Shown here one piece after another: positions 20,963 to 32,500 of a DNA stretch of 64,000 bases (within the stretch, counting starts at the first letter, position 1; each line of letters starts with the position of its first letter). The stretch lies in contig OX345642.1 in assembly GCA_947044365.1 (NCBI GenBank), positions 617,001-681,000 of the forward strand. The letters are read 5' to 3'. Source of the stretch: Petrosia ficiformis (Eukaryota; Porifera; Demospongiae; Haplosclerida; Petrosiidae). The translations under genes and the position numbers were made by a program. Under the pieces are notes generated by a model. The model ran no database searches. It was not told the DNA's origin and worked only from the letters and a program-made list of their open reading frames with translations.

Positions 20963-21047
20963 TTTTCTTCTGTTGCATCAGTGATAATGAGTGATTAATT
21001 AAAATGCTGAGTCAGCATGTAGGTGGGGTGAGCTCAAGCAGGCACTG
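20963..21047. promoter_or_regulatory. Divergent AFG3L2 / NDUFAF3 promoter with perfect T-MARE
   Basis: Only 85 bp separate the two start codons. The region includes TGCTGAGTCAGCA at 21005-21017, a perfect 13-bp palindrome identical to the Maf recognition element of the TRE type. It also contains the antioxidant-response core (TGACTCAGC on the minus strand) used by CNC-bZIP/small-Maf dimers. Binding is inferred from the motif alone. Confidence 0.55.
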
Positions 21048-21684
21048 ATGCTAAGTTGCAGGATTAAACAAGCTCCATGGCTCTTCAAGAGACACCTTAA
21101 AATTACAAATACTAGAAATCATTCAGATGGCATAATACCAACTACACTGAGCAGATTAGAAGTTGCTGAACAAGCTCCCTTAATCTCAGCATATAGTACC
21201 CTGGGTTTTACATTGAGGGGGGTTCGGGTGATTGGTTCTGTAGCCTTATTACCAAGAGGGTTTTTTCATTGGAACATTAATCAAATAGAAGATATGAGAC
21301 CGGAAGCCTTTGCATTATTTCATATGGTAGTACCAAGATTAGGTATGTATGTATGTGCGTAATGGTATCATCAATGAGATGCATTTAACTAACTTCTGGC
21401 TGAGTGGTCTAGTTATTATACATTATATTCTACACATATAGAGATACTTGTAATTGGAACAGGTAGTAAACTAGTATTTCCTGATGCTATCACAAGACAA
21501 TTCCTACGTTCTAAGGGTATTAGTGTAGAGGTACAAGATACGGTTAGTAAAAGTTATTCAATAATTATTAATAGATATCTTTATTTTATTGTAGCCTAAT
21601 GCTTGTGCAACATTTAATTTCTTACTGGATGATGGGAGAATGGCTGGAGCAGCATTATTACCACCAACTGAACCAAATGATTAA
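21048..21684 (+). CDS. NDUFAF3: NDUFAF3, complex I assembly factor
   Basis: Three exons: 21048-21342, 21442-21542, 21595-21684; 161 aa (human 184). The basic N-terminus (CRIKQAPWLFKRHLK) is presequence-like. The DUF498/Mth938 fold follows, with GVRVIGSVALLP, ILVIGTGSK and the signature VEVQDTPNACATFNFL near the C-terminus. NDUFAF3 works with NDUFAF4 in early assembly of the complex I membrane-arm junction. An upstream ATG at 21004 opens a 14-codon frame whose TGA (21046-21048) overlaps this ATG. It matters only if transcription starts upstream of it. Confidence 0.93.
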
Positions 21685-21737
21685 ATTAATGCTGTGATAT
21701 CTTATGTTATATAATATATGTGAATTTTTGGTGGGCG

Positions 21738-21782
21738 TGTCGTTTTCGATGGCGCGCGCACGTACGTACGTACGCGCATAAT
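21738..21782. promoter_or_regulatory. CpG-rich promoter segment of TCF25
   Basis: The 139-bp gap between NDUFAF3 and TCF25 holds an unusually CpG-rich alternating purine-pyrimidine block (GGCGCGCGCACGTACGTACG, then TACGCGCAT). It fits a short CpG promoter and could adopt Z-DNA. Confidence 0.4.
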
Positions 21783-21823
21783 ATTAATATTCGTAATAAC
21801 AAGGTGTGGCCACATGGTCTGTC

Positions 21824-24800
21824 ATGTCTTCCAGAGCATTTAGGAGACTGCAGAATGACTCTAATGTCATCAAACTGAACGTCAAACCAGAAGAAGGAGA
21901 TGATTCAGAAGAAGAAGATGATGGAGAAGCTATTAATCCTCCTGTTGCATTCATGCAGCCACAAAAAAGAAAACAAAAGACGATGAATCCATTTGAAATG
22001 GTACGATATTAAATGTATACATAAATGATGATATGTATTTGTGACGATTTTAATGAACATATGATAGTGGGTTTTTTGTGGGTGTATTGAAGTCTTATTG
22101 GGACGTAATAGTTTTGTAACTAGCCAGTTCGTTAACCTCAAGAATATCATTAAAAACCCCGAAAGTGATGGTTGGTGTGGCGAGGAGGATTACTACATCA
22201 ACTTTGTTCAGATTTTAACCCTAATAACAGGAGACCCTATGTTTGGCAAATATCCACTAAATTACAGAGATTACAAGTGGCTAACATATTGTCCATAATG
22301 GCTAGTGTTTTGAAAACTGATAACTAAACAACTTATAGATTTACACTGAGCTCACATAATACTAGCCATAGTGCTATTGTGATGTTTGTAATTACATACG
22401 GTATAGTATTTATGTTATCGTTATGTGCAGCTTATAGAGGATGATGCTATGATGGAAAATGAAGAGGAGGAGGCAGAAGAGAAGGAAAAGGACATTCCCT
22501 CTTCTATACCCACCATTGTTTCCGGGTCATCAAAACAAACACGAAAGAAAAAGAAAAAAAAGAAAGGGAAAGGAACTGCAAAGGAACAAGAAACAAGTTC
22601 TCAAAAACTAGAAGAGGTAATATAAATTAGAATACTTACCAACAAGTTACTATTGTATTTGACTTGGAGCATATAAATAAAATATAAAGTACTCTCACTA
22701 GCCCTGAATATGGAACAAACAATCATTTGGAGCCAGAGAGATACATTAATTACAACCATTCATATACCATAATTACAAGTTATTCTACACGTGATTATAT
22801 TTGATGTTATATACATCAGCTTTTTGCAGGGCTGGGGATATATTCATTATCTCTCTTCTTTATTGATTGTCTTTTCTCTGATCTATTTCAGGGAACAGAT
22901 GAGATTGATGCAGCACTTAAAGAGGTTACTGAATTACTAGGGGGTCTGGAGACTACTGGGCCTGAAAGGATAGATGTTGGTACTCACAAGACCCTTATTT
23001 CAAGACCTATTTTATGTGTGGATAGAAGGTAATGATTATACATTATAACTATCTATTTGTAGTCATGGCAACTGTAATATAGATAAGTGTGTATTCCTTT
23101 TTAATGAGTTATGTCTTACTAATGAAAGTGATGACTTTTGACACTAACAGGTACTTAAGTGCTGATAATGAGATGAAAAGAATTTTTGGAGCAAGAGTAG
23201 TTCGATCTGAGCTAAAGTAATCAATGCATACAATACTAATACACTTTGTTATAATGTATGCCCATCTAGTCAGAGACGAGACCATAGAAGAAGATTTCAA
23301 AGACAATCTATGTAAGTTAAATGTGAATAAAATGTAATCATGGGATATGATTACTTATATTCCTTTGTGTTGTCAGGTTGGCTGTTCCTAAAGACACTTG
23401 GCCTACAATTGAAAAACTAGGTAAGTTTGAGGTAAATCATTGGTAACCATTCAATGTACTACCTGTTTATAACATGTAGGTCTCTCAATGCAGCTGGCTG
23501 AAGTCAAAAACAAGTATATAATATTCGTTGTAAAATAGAATCATTATTTAATTACTCTTATCCATTCCAGCTGTCAATATTTTACATTTGAACATAGTTT
23601 AGAATATCAGAAGGTCCAGTTCAGTTTTTTAGATGCTGTGGAAACATATGATCCTAATGCTATTGCAGTTAGTCATTGCCCTATAATGTCTATTTATTGG
23701 AACGTAAAGAAATAATTTCTTTATATATAACTAGGCTGTACTTCATGCCCATCCATACCATATTGATTCATTGCTACAACTGAGTGAAGTGTGTAAAATG
23801 GGAGAAGATATGCAAATGGCTGCTGATCTAATTGGTAAATAATGACACCATAAGATCATTACTTACCACTTCTCTTTGCACTAACTAGAGAGAGCATTAT
23901 ATCAATTTGAATGCTGTTTTCATCCATTATTTAATTTTACACAAGACAATTGTCGACTCGGTTATTCCAGAGCTGAGAATAGGTCAGGTGACTAGCAACT
24001 GTAATCTTGTAGTGTTTAGATATTACTCTTTCCAAACAGATCATTCTTTCTAGCTTTGTTCAGACATTTGAATTATGTTGAAAGAAAAGGTACAGTCTGT
24101 TCATATCAGTGGATATATATCTTCATTATCTTGTATAGGATGTCATAGAACTGCTTTGGAGTTATGTAAACTGATTCTTAGGTTAGTAAAATAATGAATA
24201 ATGATACAAACAATATGATATGTTAGATACGTGAGCAGATATGGACCTTTTCTGTTGATACATTTAAATACTCACTTTTATATTATTAACTTTCAAAGAC
24301 AATGAAATTTGATATCCAAAAGGAGCAATCATTTGGCTTCTTTTATATCAAGCTTCCTATAGTGTTAAACTTAAGATATTATTTAGTGAAAAAATACCTT
24401 TTTATGTTAAAAGCTCACTCATATTTATATTATATTTTCACTTCACTTCAAGTCTTGATCCAGAAACAGATCCTCTTTGTATTGTATTAATGATTGATTA
24501 TCATGCGATCAGATCTTATGAGTATCAGTATCTTCTTGATCTCTCAAATCAATGGGAGGTAACTTATAAATCATAACAGCTGATAAACACTCATATGTGA
24601 CTCCTGGATATTTCTGTAGTCCAAGAGAAATTTATCTCAGCTCCCTAACTTCTCATTTTCGATACCATTAGCAATGTTTCATTGTGCTACTAGAGAAGAT
24701 GAGAAATCAGAAAATGGAGATCAACAACTTCAACTAGCTAGTGAAAAGATTCAAGAGGCTCTCATCATGTTTCCATCAGTCAGTCACTAAGGACTCTATG

Positions 24801-26219
24801 TAATTATATAACATTATCTAATATCTTTAGTTGTTACTTCCTCTATTGGAAAAATGTGGTGTGACGTTTCATCCTTCAGTAATGAATCATATTTTATTTT
24901 CTTGTAATCCACAATGGAAGTAAGGACTGTGTACATATTATTTAACTTCATCTATATTGTATTACTATTGTTAGGGAACCTGACGCATTGCAGCTGCTTA
25001 TAAAACTATATATCGAAAGAACTCATTCATTATGGAAGGAACCAGAGGTAAGGAGGAGTGTATAATTATAATATTGGATGAGTCCTAGGTAAGGAGGAGA
25101 GTATAATTATAATATTGAATGAGTCCTAGCTTATTAATAAAAGTACTAATATTGAAACTAGAATTATAGCTATAATATCTCAGTACTGGTATATTCTTGT
25201 CATTCAGGTTTTACACTGGTTAGAAGACAATTCAAAACAAGTTATTATACGGGCTGATAACAAAGATTCTCTGATTGAAGAATGTGCTAAAAAGTGAGTT
25301 TGTATTTCCACATTATTACAATTCAATTCCTGTTGCCAGGCGACAGTTGAGGTATGTAGGGACACCTAGAAACATAAGTCGTCATGTGATTTTATCAGAT
25401 CTTGAGAATACTACTTCTGCTTTACCTAGGGTTGGTATGAATATTATAATTAGTAATATATTAATACTGGTTCTTATACATTCAGGATGTTACAGGAACC
25501 CCTATTATGATGTATGATCCACTACCTCCTGAAGATAGTACAGCTGGTTATACACGACCTCCAAGGTAAATAATATTCTATTATAAATATAATAATATCA
25601 TCCCAAACTTAAAGATCTCAAAGACCTGAAGAGGACATCTCCAGTAATCCATTCTCTTTATTTCTTCAGTCACTATTACCCTCATTCACTGTACCAGTGA
25701 GTCACTATTTATTATATAGGTTAAGTAATTAAATTAAAGGGATTGCTTGAGGAGTGACTTGTTATATAACTGATCCTAATAACACATTAGTTTGATTATA
25801 AAAGAATGTTTCGATCTTTCATTTACTGAAGAAGACCTTTGGGTCAAAATGTAGAAACATTCTAAATACACTGTAGTATGTATATTATTAGTTAAATTCA
25901 ACTATAGATTTATAGATAACTATCATAATCACAGGGTACAGGTACTCCTAATACTGGACCACTCATTGCAGGCATGCCTCAGCATGCTCCACGACCTCGA
26001 CAAAATAACAGACCTCAAGGAGCACCTTTACCTGGTTTAGAAGGTGCAGTAGGAGGAGAAAGGGAAGGATTTGCATTAGAACAGGCTGTAGGAGAGTTGA
26101 CAACATCTTTAAGAGGATTATTACATCAGATAAGAACAGTTTTAGAAAATGTTAATGATGGTGACGAAGAGAGAGGAGGGGAGAATGAGAGAGATGATGT
26201 AGAAAGGGATGAAAGATAA
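21824..26219 (+). CDS. TCF25: TCF25 (NULP1), ribosome quality-control factor
   Basis: Twenty-one small exons: 21824-22000, 22431-22616, 22892-23028, 23151-23216, 23270-23311, 23377-23420, 23480-23513, 23571-23667, 23735-23834, 23889-23982, 24040-24089, 24139-24181, 24453-24558, 24620-24778, 24831-24919, 24975-25047, 25208-25293, 25340-25430, 25486-25565, 25615-25696, 25935-26219; 706 aa (human 676). The start MSSRAFRRL matches human MSRRALRRL. Then comes an acidic region and a poly-Lys stretch (about 99-112). The helical TCF25 domain follows ([68 protein letters not shown]). The C-terminus is Gly/Pro then acidic. TCF25 and yeast Rqc1 act with Listerin and NEMF in ubiquitinating stalled nascent chains. 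Confidence 0.95.
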
Positions 26220-26283
26220 AGAAGTTCGAAAAAGTTTATCAAATATATTTATATTAATAACTATTATTGATAACATTAAAATT

Positions 26284-26289
26284 AATAAA
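26284..26289 (+). terminator. Poly(A) signal, TCF25
   Basis: AATAAA lies 65 nt after the TCF25 stop in AT-rich sequence between the convergent TCF25 and ZNFX1-A genes. Confidence 0.4.
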
Positions 26290-26507
26290 ACTGTTATTAA
26301 TACAAGTGTTGACAACTCTAAAATTAATAATCAAATTAATAATAGTACATCATAATATCATCATAATATCATCATAAATACATCAATATACTGGTAAAAC
26401 TACAATAATGGGAAATCTACTACATTGTTAATTTGTAAAATATAGGATACAAACAATCTATAAAAGAAATAAAACTATAATTAATACATGTATATTTCTT
26501 CACGGTC

Positions 26508-29500
26508 TTATATTTTATATTCTTTGTGACAATATGGACATTTTGGTTTCTCTTGTCCTTTATGATATTTTGCTGGTACAAGGTAGAGATGACCTGCTAA
26601 CGCACATCGATACCACTCTCCCTTTGTAATAGTGGGTGTGGTTACTTCAATGGTGACAGGTGGATTGATTGTTTTTCCGGAAAGTTCCAAGTGTGCCTTT
26701 TGTAGAACTTGTAGATATTCTTTGTAGTTTTGTTCAGTGAGGCGAAGGTTGTGGTTTTCTTCCATCTGTTGTAGAACAGATTGTACCATTCCTAATTGCC
26801 CTTTCGCAGATCCATGCCGACTGTGTTTTAAAAGTTTCTGAACTTTTTCGTGTGTCGTCAGTAGGCAAATGCGATATATTTCACTATGTACATCTTGCAA
26901 TACTTGATCTGATACCTTCCCGTCTTTATTGAGTATGATTTTCAATCCCTCATTCACTAATTGATCTGCTATATTTTCAAACTCAGAAGCCTCTGATTTC
27001 AGTGTTTGGTGGAGCTTTTTGGCTGAAATTAGGAGCTGCATCATACAAATAGTTTCATAATTACTTTCAAGCGTTGGTACAACTGCTCCTTTCTTTGAGT
27101 GTCTAATGCCTTCAAAAATATGTTGTACCTGATCTCTCATTACTGCATTTCTCTGTACCTCTTCTGTAGCTTCTACTTCTAAATGTGTCTTAATCTCCCT
27201 TATTTCTCTGGCTCTTTTTGCCATTGCCTTCCAGTATCGACTCACAACAACTGTCTTCTGACAGGTTGGACAGAGTAGTGGTGCGATCAACTGATCTTTA
27301 CCAGGATGTGGTGGATAGTAGTTATCAAGATATGCAACAGTAAAAAGATGGCCACAGTCCAGTTGAATGTAGCGATGGCTCTCTGGATTAGGCTTCTTCT
27401 TTGGGAGACCTTTCACATCTGATAGGAATTTCTTTCGATTACAAATCAAGCATATACTAAGGCATTTCTCTCCACAAAGACCCAAACAACAGTGACCACA
27501 TTTCAGCATTTTATCACAAGGCTCATTGCAACAGGGTTTATCGCATACTTCAAAACATGTTTTTGAACATTTCTTATGAGCACATTCACATTTGCACTGC
27601 TCTGTGCATATGTTTGTACATGTAGCATAACATTTGTGTTCACAAGGTTTCTCTGTATGAAGGCAGGTAGCTACTTGGCAAGGTTTGTGACACTGATCTT
27701 GCATACCAAAGCATGGTACATTACCATAATGGCCACAGAATCTCTTCACATGGACTTCGAAAGGACAAGGGGGATGTATTCTTGTTGAGAAACACTGACC
27801 ACATTTACCAGAACATTTGTGACCACATTGAAGTGTGACTGGGCACTTTTCCTGGCAGATACATTGAAGCTTCCCACATTGTGACTGGTGTTTATGGCCG
27901 CACTGACATTTAATGGTAACCATTTCATTACATGACTCACTGCATTCCTCTCCGCATTTCTCTTTACACGAATGTCCACATTTGAGCTTTTCTGGACAGT
28001 TCTTCTCACAGGATGGTGTCAGTTGTGCTTCATGACACTTCAGTCGCATCTTGTGCCCTTTTGGGCATTCATATAGTACAGTAGCATTACACTTGTCTGT
28101 ACACGGATCACTACATCTGTTTCGACAGAAATGATTACATTTGAGCGTTTTCAAGCATGGTTTATCACATCTGTATTTAACGTCCTTTAGAATCTGTAGC
28201 CTTGTCTTCATAGCCTCGTTACAAGGGACTTTTATGGTATGCTTACAAAGCATTCGGATTTCAACAGGCTCTATACAGTTGATTGATAAGCAGGAATCAC
28301 TGCAAGACCTTTTGCAGGGATGTCCACATCGTAGTGACTTTTCACAAGGTTTCTTGCATAACCATATACCTGGATCCGTAGAACATGGAACTGTGTCTAT
28401 GTGACCACATTTTGGGAGTATTTTCTCCACTGGCAATTTGCAAATACTATCGCATTCTTCAAAGCATTTTTTTTGACATAGATGACGACAGTCATATGTT
28501 TTTCTACATTTTTTCTTGCATTTGTATTCATCTACATTGACATGACATCGAAGTTTTTTTATATGCTCACATTTTGGAAGTAGTTTAAACATTTCAACCT
28601 CACAGTTACCGCATGCCTGCCAGCAAAGCTTTTCACATGGATGGTCATTTGGGCATGATTTACTGCATGGTTGCTGACATAGAACTTCTTCGGGCTTTTG
28701 ATAACATTTCATCTCTTGTTCGTGTCCACATCTAGGCATTTTTCTTGTCACAGGAAATGAACATGGTTCACACCCTTTCCAACACTTCAGAGGACAGTCA
28801 TGAAGATCATTGGGGCACCTCTTCAGACATGGTGTATGGCAATGAATTGTATCTGGATCTTGATAGCAGTACATATTCTGTGAGTGGCCACATGAGGCGA
28901 TTATTCGAACAACCCTTTCTCGACATGGTGGACATGGTCGCTTATCGCAAAGGGCTTTACAAGGATGACCTTCGGCATCACACTTCTTTGTACAAGGTTG
29001 TTTACAACGATAATTATCATGCTCTGGATCATCAGAATGACATAATCTTCTACACTGGTGACCACACTGAAGTTGGAATATACATTTTGCTGTACATCCT
29101 CCCTCGGGAGCAAACTTAGCGAAGTCAGTTGGTTCACCGGCATCACACTTCTTTTCTGGATGGTTAGGACACTGTAATGGAAACGCACTTCCTAAGCAAC
29201 CTTCTTCTTCAACTTGATGAAGAATAACCTCCCAGGTTGGAACCTGCCTTCTTAGCATTTTAAGGTTCCCAAAACAGTAAAATCCCATCTTTGCTCTTGA
29301 GAGTGCTACGCAAACACGATTTGGCTCCTTTAGAAACCCCACTTTTTCATTTTTATTGCTTCTTACTAAAGAGAGGATTATAATATCATTTTCCTCACCT
29401 TGAAAATTATCCACATTTACGATTCTAACTCCTTCGAAATCTATTTTGGGCATTTTGTGTCTTATTTTGAGTAGCTGGCCTGTGTATGTGGTTAGGATAG

Positions 29501-32500
29501 TGATTTGAGAAGGCTTGTAACCAAGTTTTAGGAGATGCTTACAAAGTGCTGGAATAAAGCAAGCCTCATATTCATTTGAGTAACTCATTATACTCTCGTT
29601 ACTTTCTTCTTCATGAGCGTGATCAAAGAAGTACATATTCTTACTAAACCCTTTGATATTGTCATATACTAAAACAGACTCGTGATTAATTAGTGTTTCG
29701 TATATATGGGGGCAAACTAAACGAGCTATTTGTGGTCGCATGCGATGTTGTATTAGTAATGTAGCATGAGGTAGACCATTTTGAATGAGCCGTTCAAACA
29801 AAGAGATATGTAAATTGTGTTTCTTTGCTAAATCATACTCGTTAGGTTTTGGTCTAAGCTGCTTGTGATCACCTATTAATATTAGGTGTTGAGTACCAGC
29901 ATTGAGAGCAGACACTATATGAGATTCAAGAACCTCGGCAGCTTCTTCTACAATTACTACTTTAGGTTTCACCAAATGAATAATATGCTGATATTTGGCA
30001 GCTCCTGTTGTTGTCATGCCAATCACTTCTGCTTTCTCCAATGCTATTCGGTCCAAAGCCTGGTCTGCTGCTTTGCATTCTTCACACTTCCTGTCGTATT
30101 CAATAATTCGAGCTTGACTGCCAGTTGTTAATCTTTCCTTGTACTTGCTGACCCACAATCTGAGCAGCTGCCATCTTTGTCTATCTGGTAAGTCGTTAAT
30201 ATCTGAGATAGCCATCTCTAAGTCTTCCTCCATTGGAGAGGTCTTCCTGATTTGGTCCAATATCCACTTTCTTGCCCTCTCATTTATCCGAACCATCTTG
30301 ACTTCAATGTCTTCCTGTTTCATTGTGTTGCTCTCATCTAATGGATTGAAGATGTGTGTGGTTAATGCATCGCGTGGGATCTCCATTTTCTCCTCTGTGA
30401 CATCAATCGGATTATAATCAAAACCTTCGATTTTTCTTGCTTCTTCCTCAATCTGTGCTTCACCTTTTACTTCAATTAACTCTTCTTCTTGTAAAGTCTC
30501 GGTTTCATATTCCTCACTGTTTTCATTTTTCTCTTTCTCATCAGAAATAAGTACCATTTGGGAATCCCTAACCTGATCGTTTTCAGGAACCTCTTTTTGC
30601 ATCACCTGATCATTTCCAGGAACCTCTTTTTGCATCACCTGATCATTTCCAGGAACTTCTTTTTGAATCACTATTTTTTTCTTTTCCCATAAACCCAACC
30701 AGATCTCAATACCGTATCTCATATCTTCATGATTATCAGCTAGCTGGGTCAGCTGATAGAAGTGTGATGGATGAATCACACTCTTCAATCTACTCATACC
30801 CTCAGGTCCAATAATTCCTTCATTCACTGGATCATGTATCACCTTGTGAAGACTCTTCCACTGAATACGTGATGCAGTGTTTTGAACTTCCTCTTTTTGA
30901 CTCTGTACTGCACGGTATTGATTACGAGGTACTAATTCCCTGCGTACATTTTTCAGGCTATACTGTTGTATTTCCTCACTCTGGCTACGTCCTCCAATTC
31001 TTACTATCTTTGGCTTTCTGGAAGAGTATGTTATGTTCCTTCTAAACTTATGTTTTTCGTTTATTTCATGATGTATAATACCTTCCAGGAACTGATCAAG
31101 AGCATGGTTAGTGAAACACATCACTAGAATAGGGGAGGTATGCTCAGGATCCCAGACATTTCTATTTTGCAGAAGAGTCTGGACAATCTTGTAACCAATG
31201 TAAGTCTTACCTGTACCAGGTGGACCTTGTATTACAGCTATCTCTTGTGTGAGTGCCATCCTGATTGCATCAAGCTGTGACTTGTCTAACTCAATGTTGG
31301 GATCTGTATGCTTTGGCCATTCGCTATCATTGAGTATATTCAAAGCTTTTTCTTCAGCTCCTGTGACACTTGATATCCTTCTGCCAAATGTTCCCTCTTC
31401 CTCTGTTCGATAAAGCCAACGAAGATCATATGTCATATGATCGTCCAAATATCTTGGTTTATGAACGGGAGTCGGATTGTTCAAAATCAGGTATTTGGTG
31501 AAAGGCATTGTACCTACTTCTGCTGTTTGCAAGCTACGAAGTATATGACGACTTGCTTCAAAAAAAGCTTTTGACTCAGCGACTAAGAACACAGTCTTTC
31601 CAGCGTGATGAAGCATTTCAAGACTCTGTTCAAACTTTACTTGGAATTTACCAGAGATCAGTTCTCGAGGATCTCTGTTTGTGACAATAGCAAAATAGAT
31701 TTCCTCTTGAAACCTGTCATTATTTGGAGTGAAGCAAAGAAGGGATCCAAACAAGAGACGTTTCGAATGCTCCCAACTTCGGTGTTGCCTAAACCTACTG
31801 GTATCAAATTGTACCATATAACACAGACCCTCGTGTGTGAAAACTGGATGAAGGATGTTCACGTCATTGTAAATATACACATCCGTTAATCTTGTTCTCT
31901 GTGGGGAACAAAACTCAGAAATTCCTTTGCGCAATGGAGCAACAAAATCTTCACGTAAGAGCCGAAACTGTACGTCATAATAATGCTCCCAATCTGCGTA
32001 ACATCCTTTGATTATATTTGAACGTAATGGTGGCGGTGGACCAATGACTTCGTTAACCATTGGTAAGATGGACATTGTCCTGTACTGAGAGTTGTCCCAG
32101 TTTTCAAATGCAGCGCTGTCTGTCGTTCGCTTTTGTTGAGATTGTTGTTTTTGTTGTTCCTTCCACTGTTCACATATTTCATTGCGCATAGTCTCAAGCT
32201 TTGCAACTCTTTCATAGAGGTCGGGAAAATATGATTTCAAATGCTCCATTGCGCTAGACAGATCTGCAATTGGAGGGACACTCCAAGACGACCGAAAGGA
32301 CACAAGAATGGTATTACAAATATCGCAAAGATTTTCGATTATGATTTTAGGTGGAATATGTATAGGCATTGTTTTTACATACTCTGCAAGTAACATGTGA
32401 AATTTAGAGCAACGATCACTCAGAAACTCTGCTATTATCTTGTTAGCGGATTCTTGCTGCTCTTCCCCCTCCGTCTGACATACTTTGCTTAATATTTGTA

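Noticed and set aside
29886..30417. Plus-strand open frames opposite ZNFX1-A, and similar frames opposite B, C and D
   Set aside because: They are antisense shadows of long conserved coding sequence and show no family resemblance.
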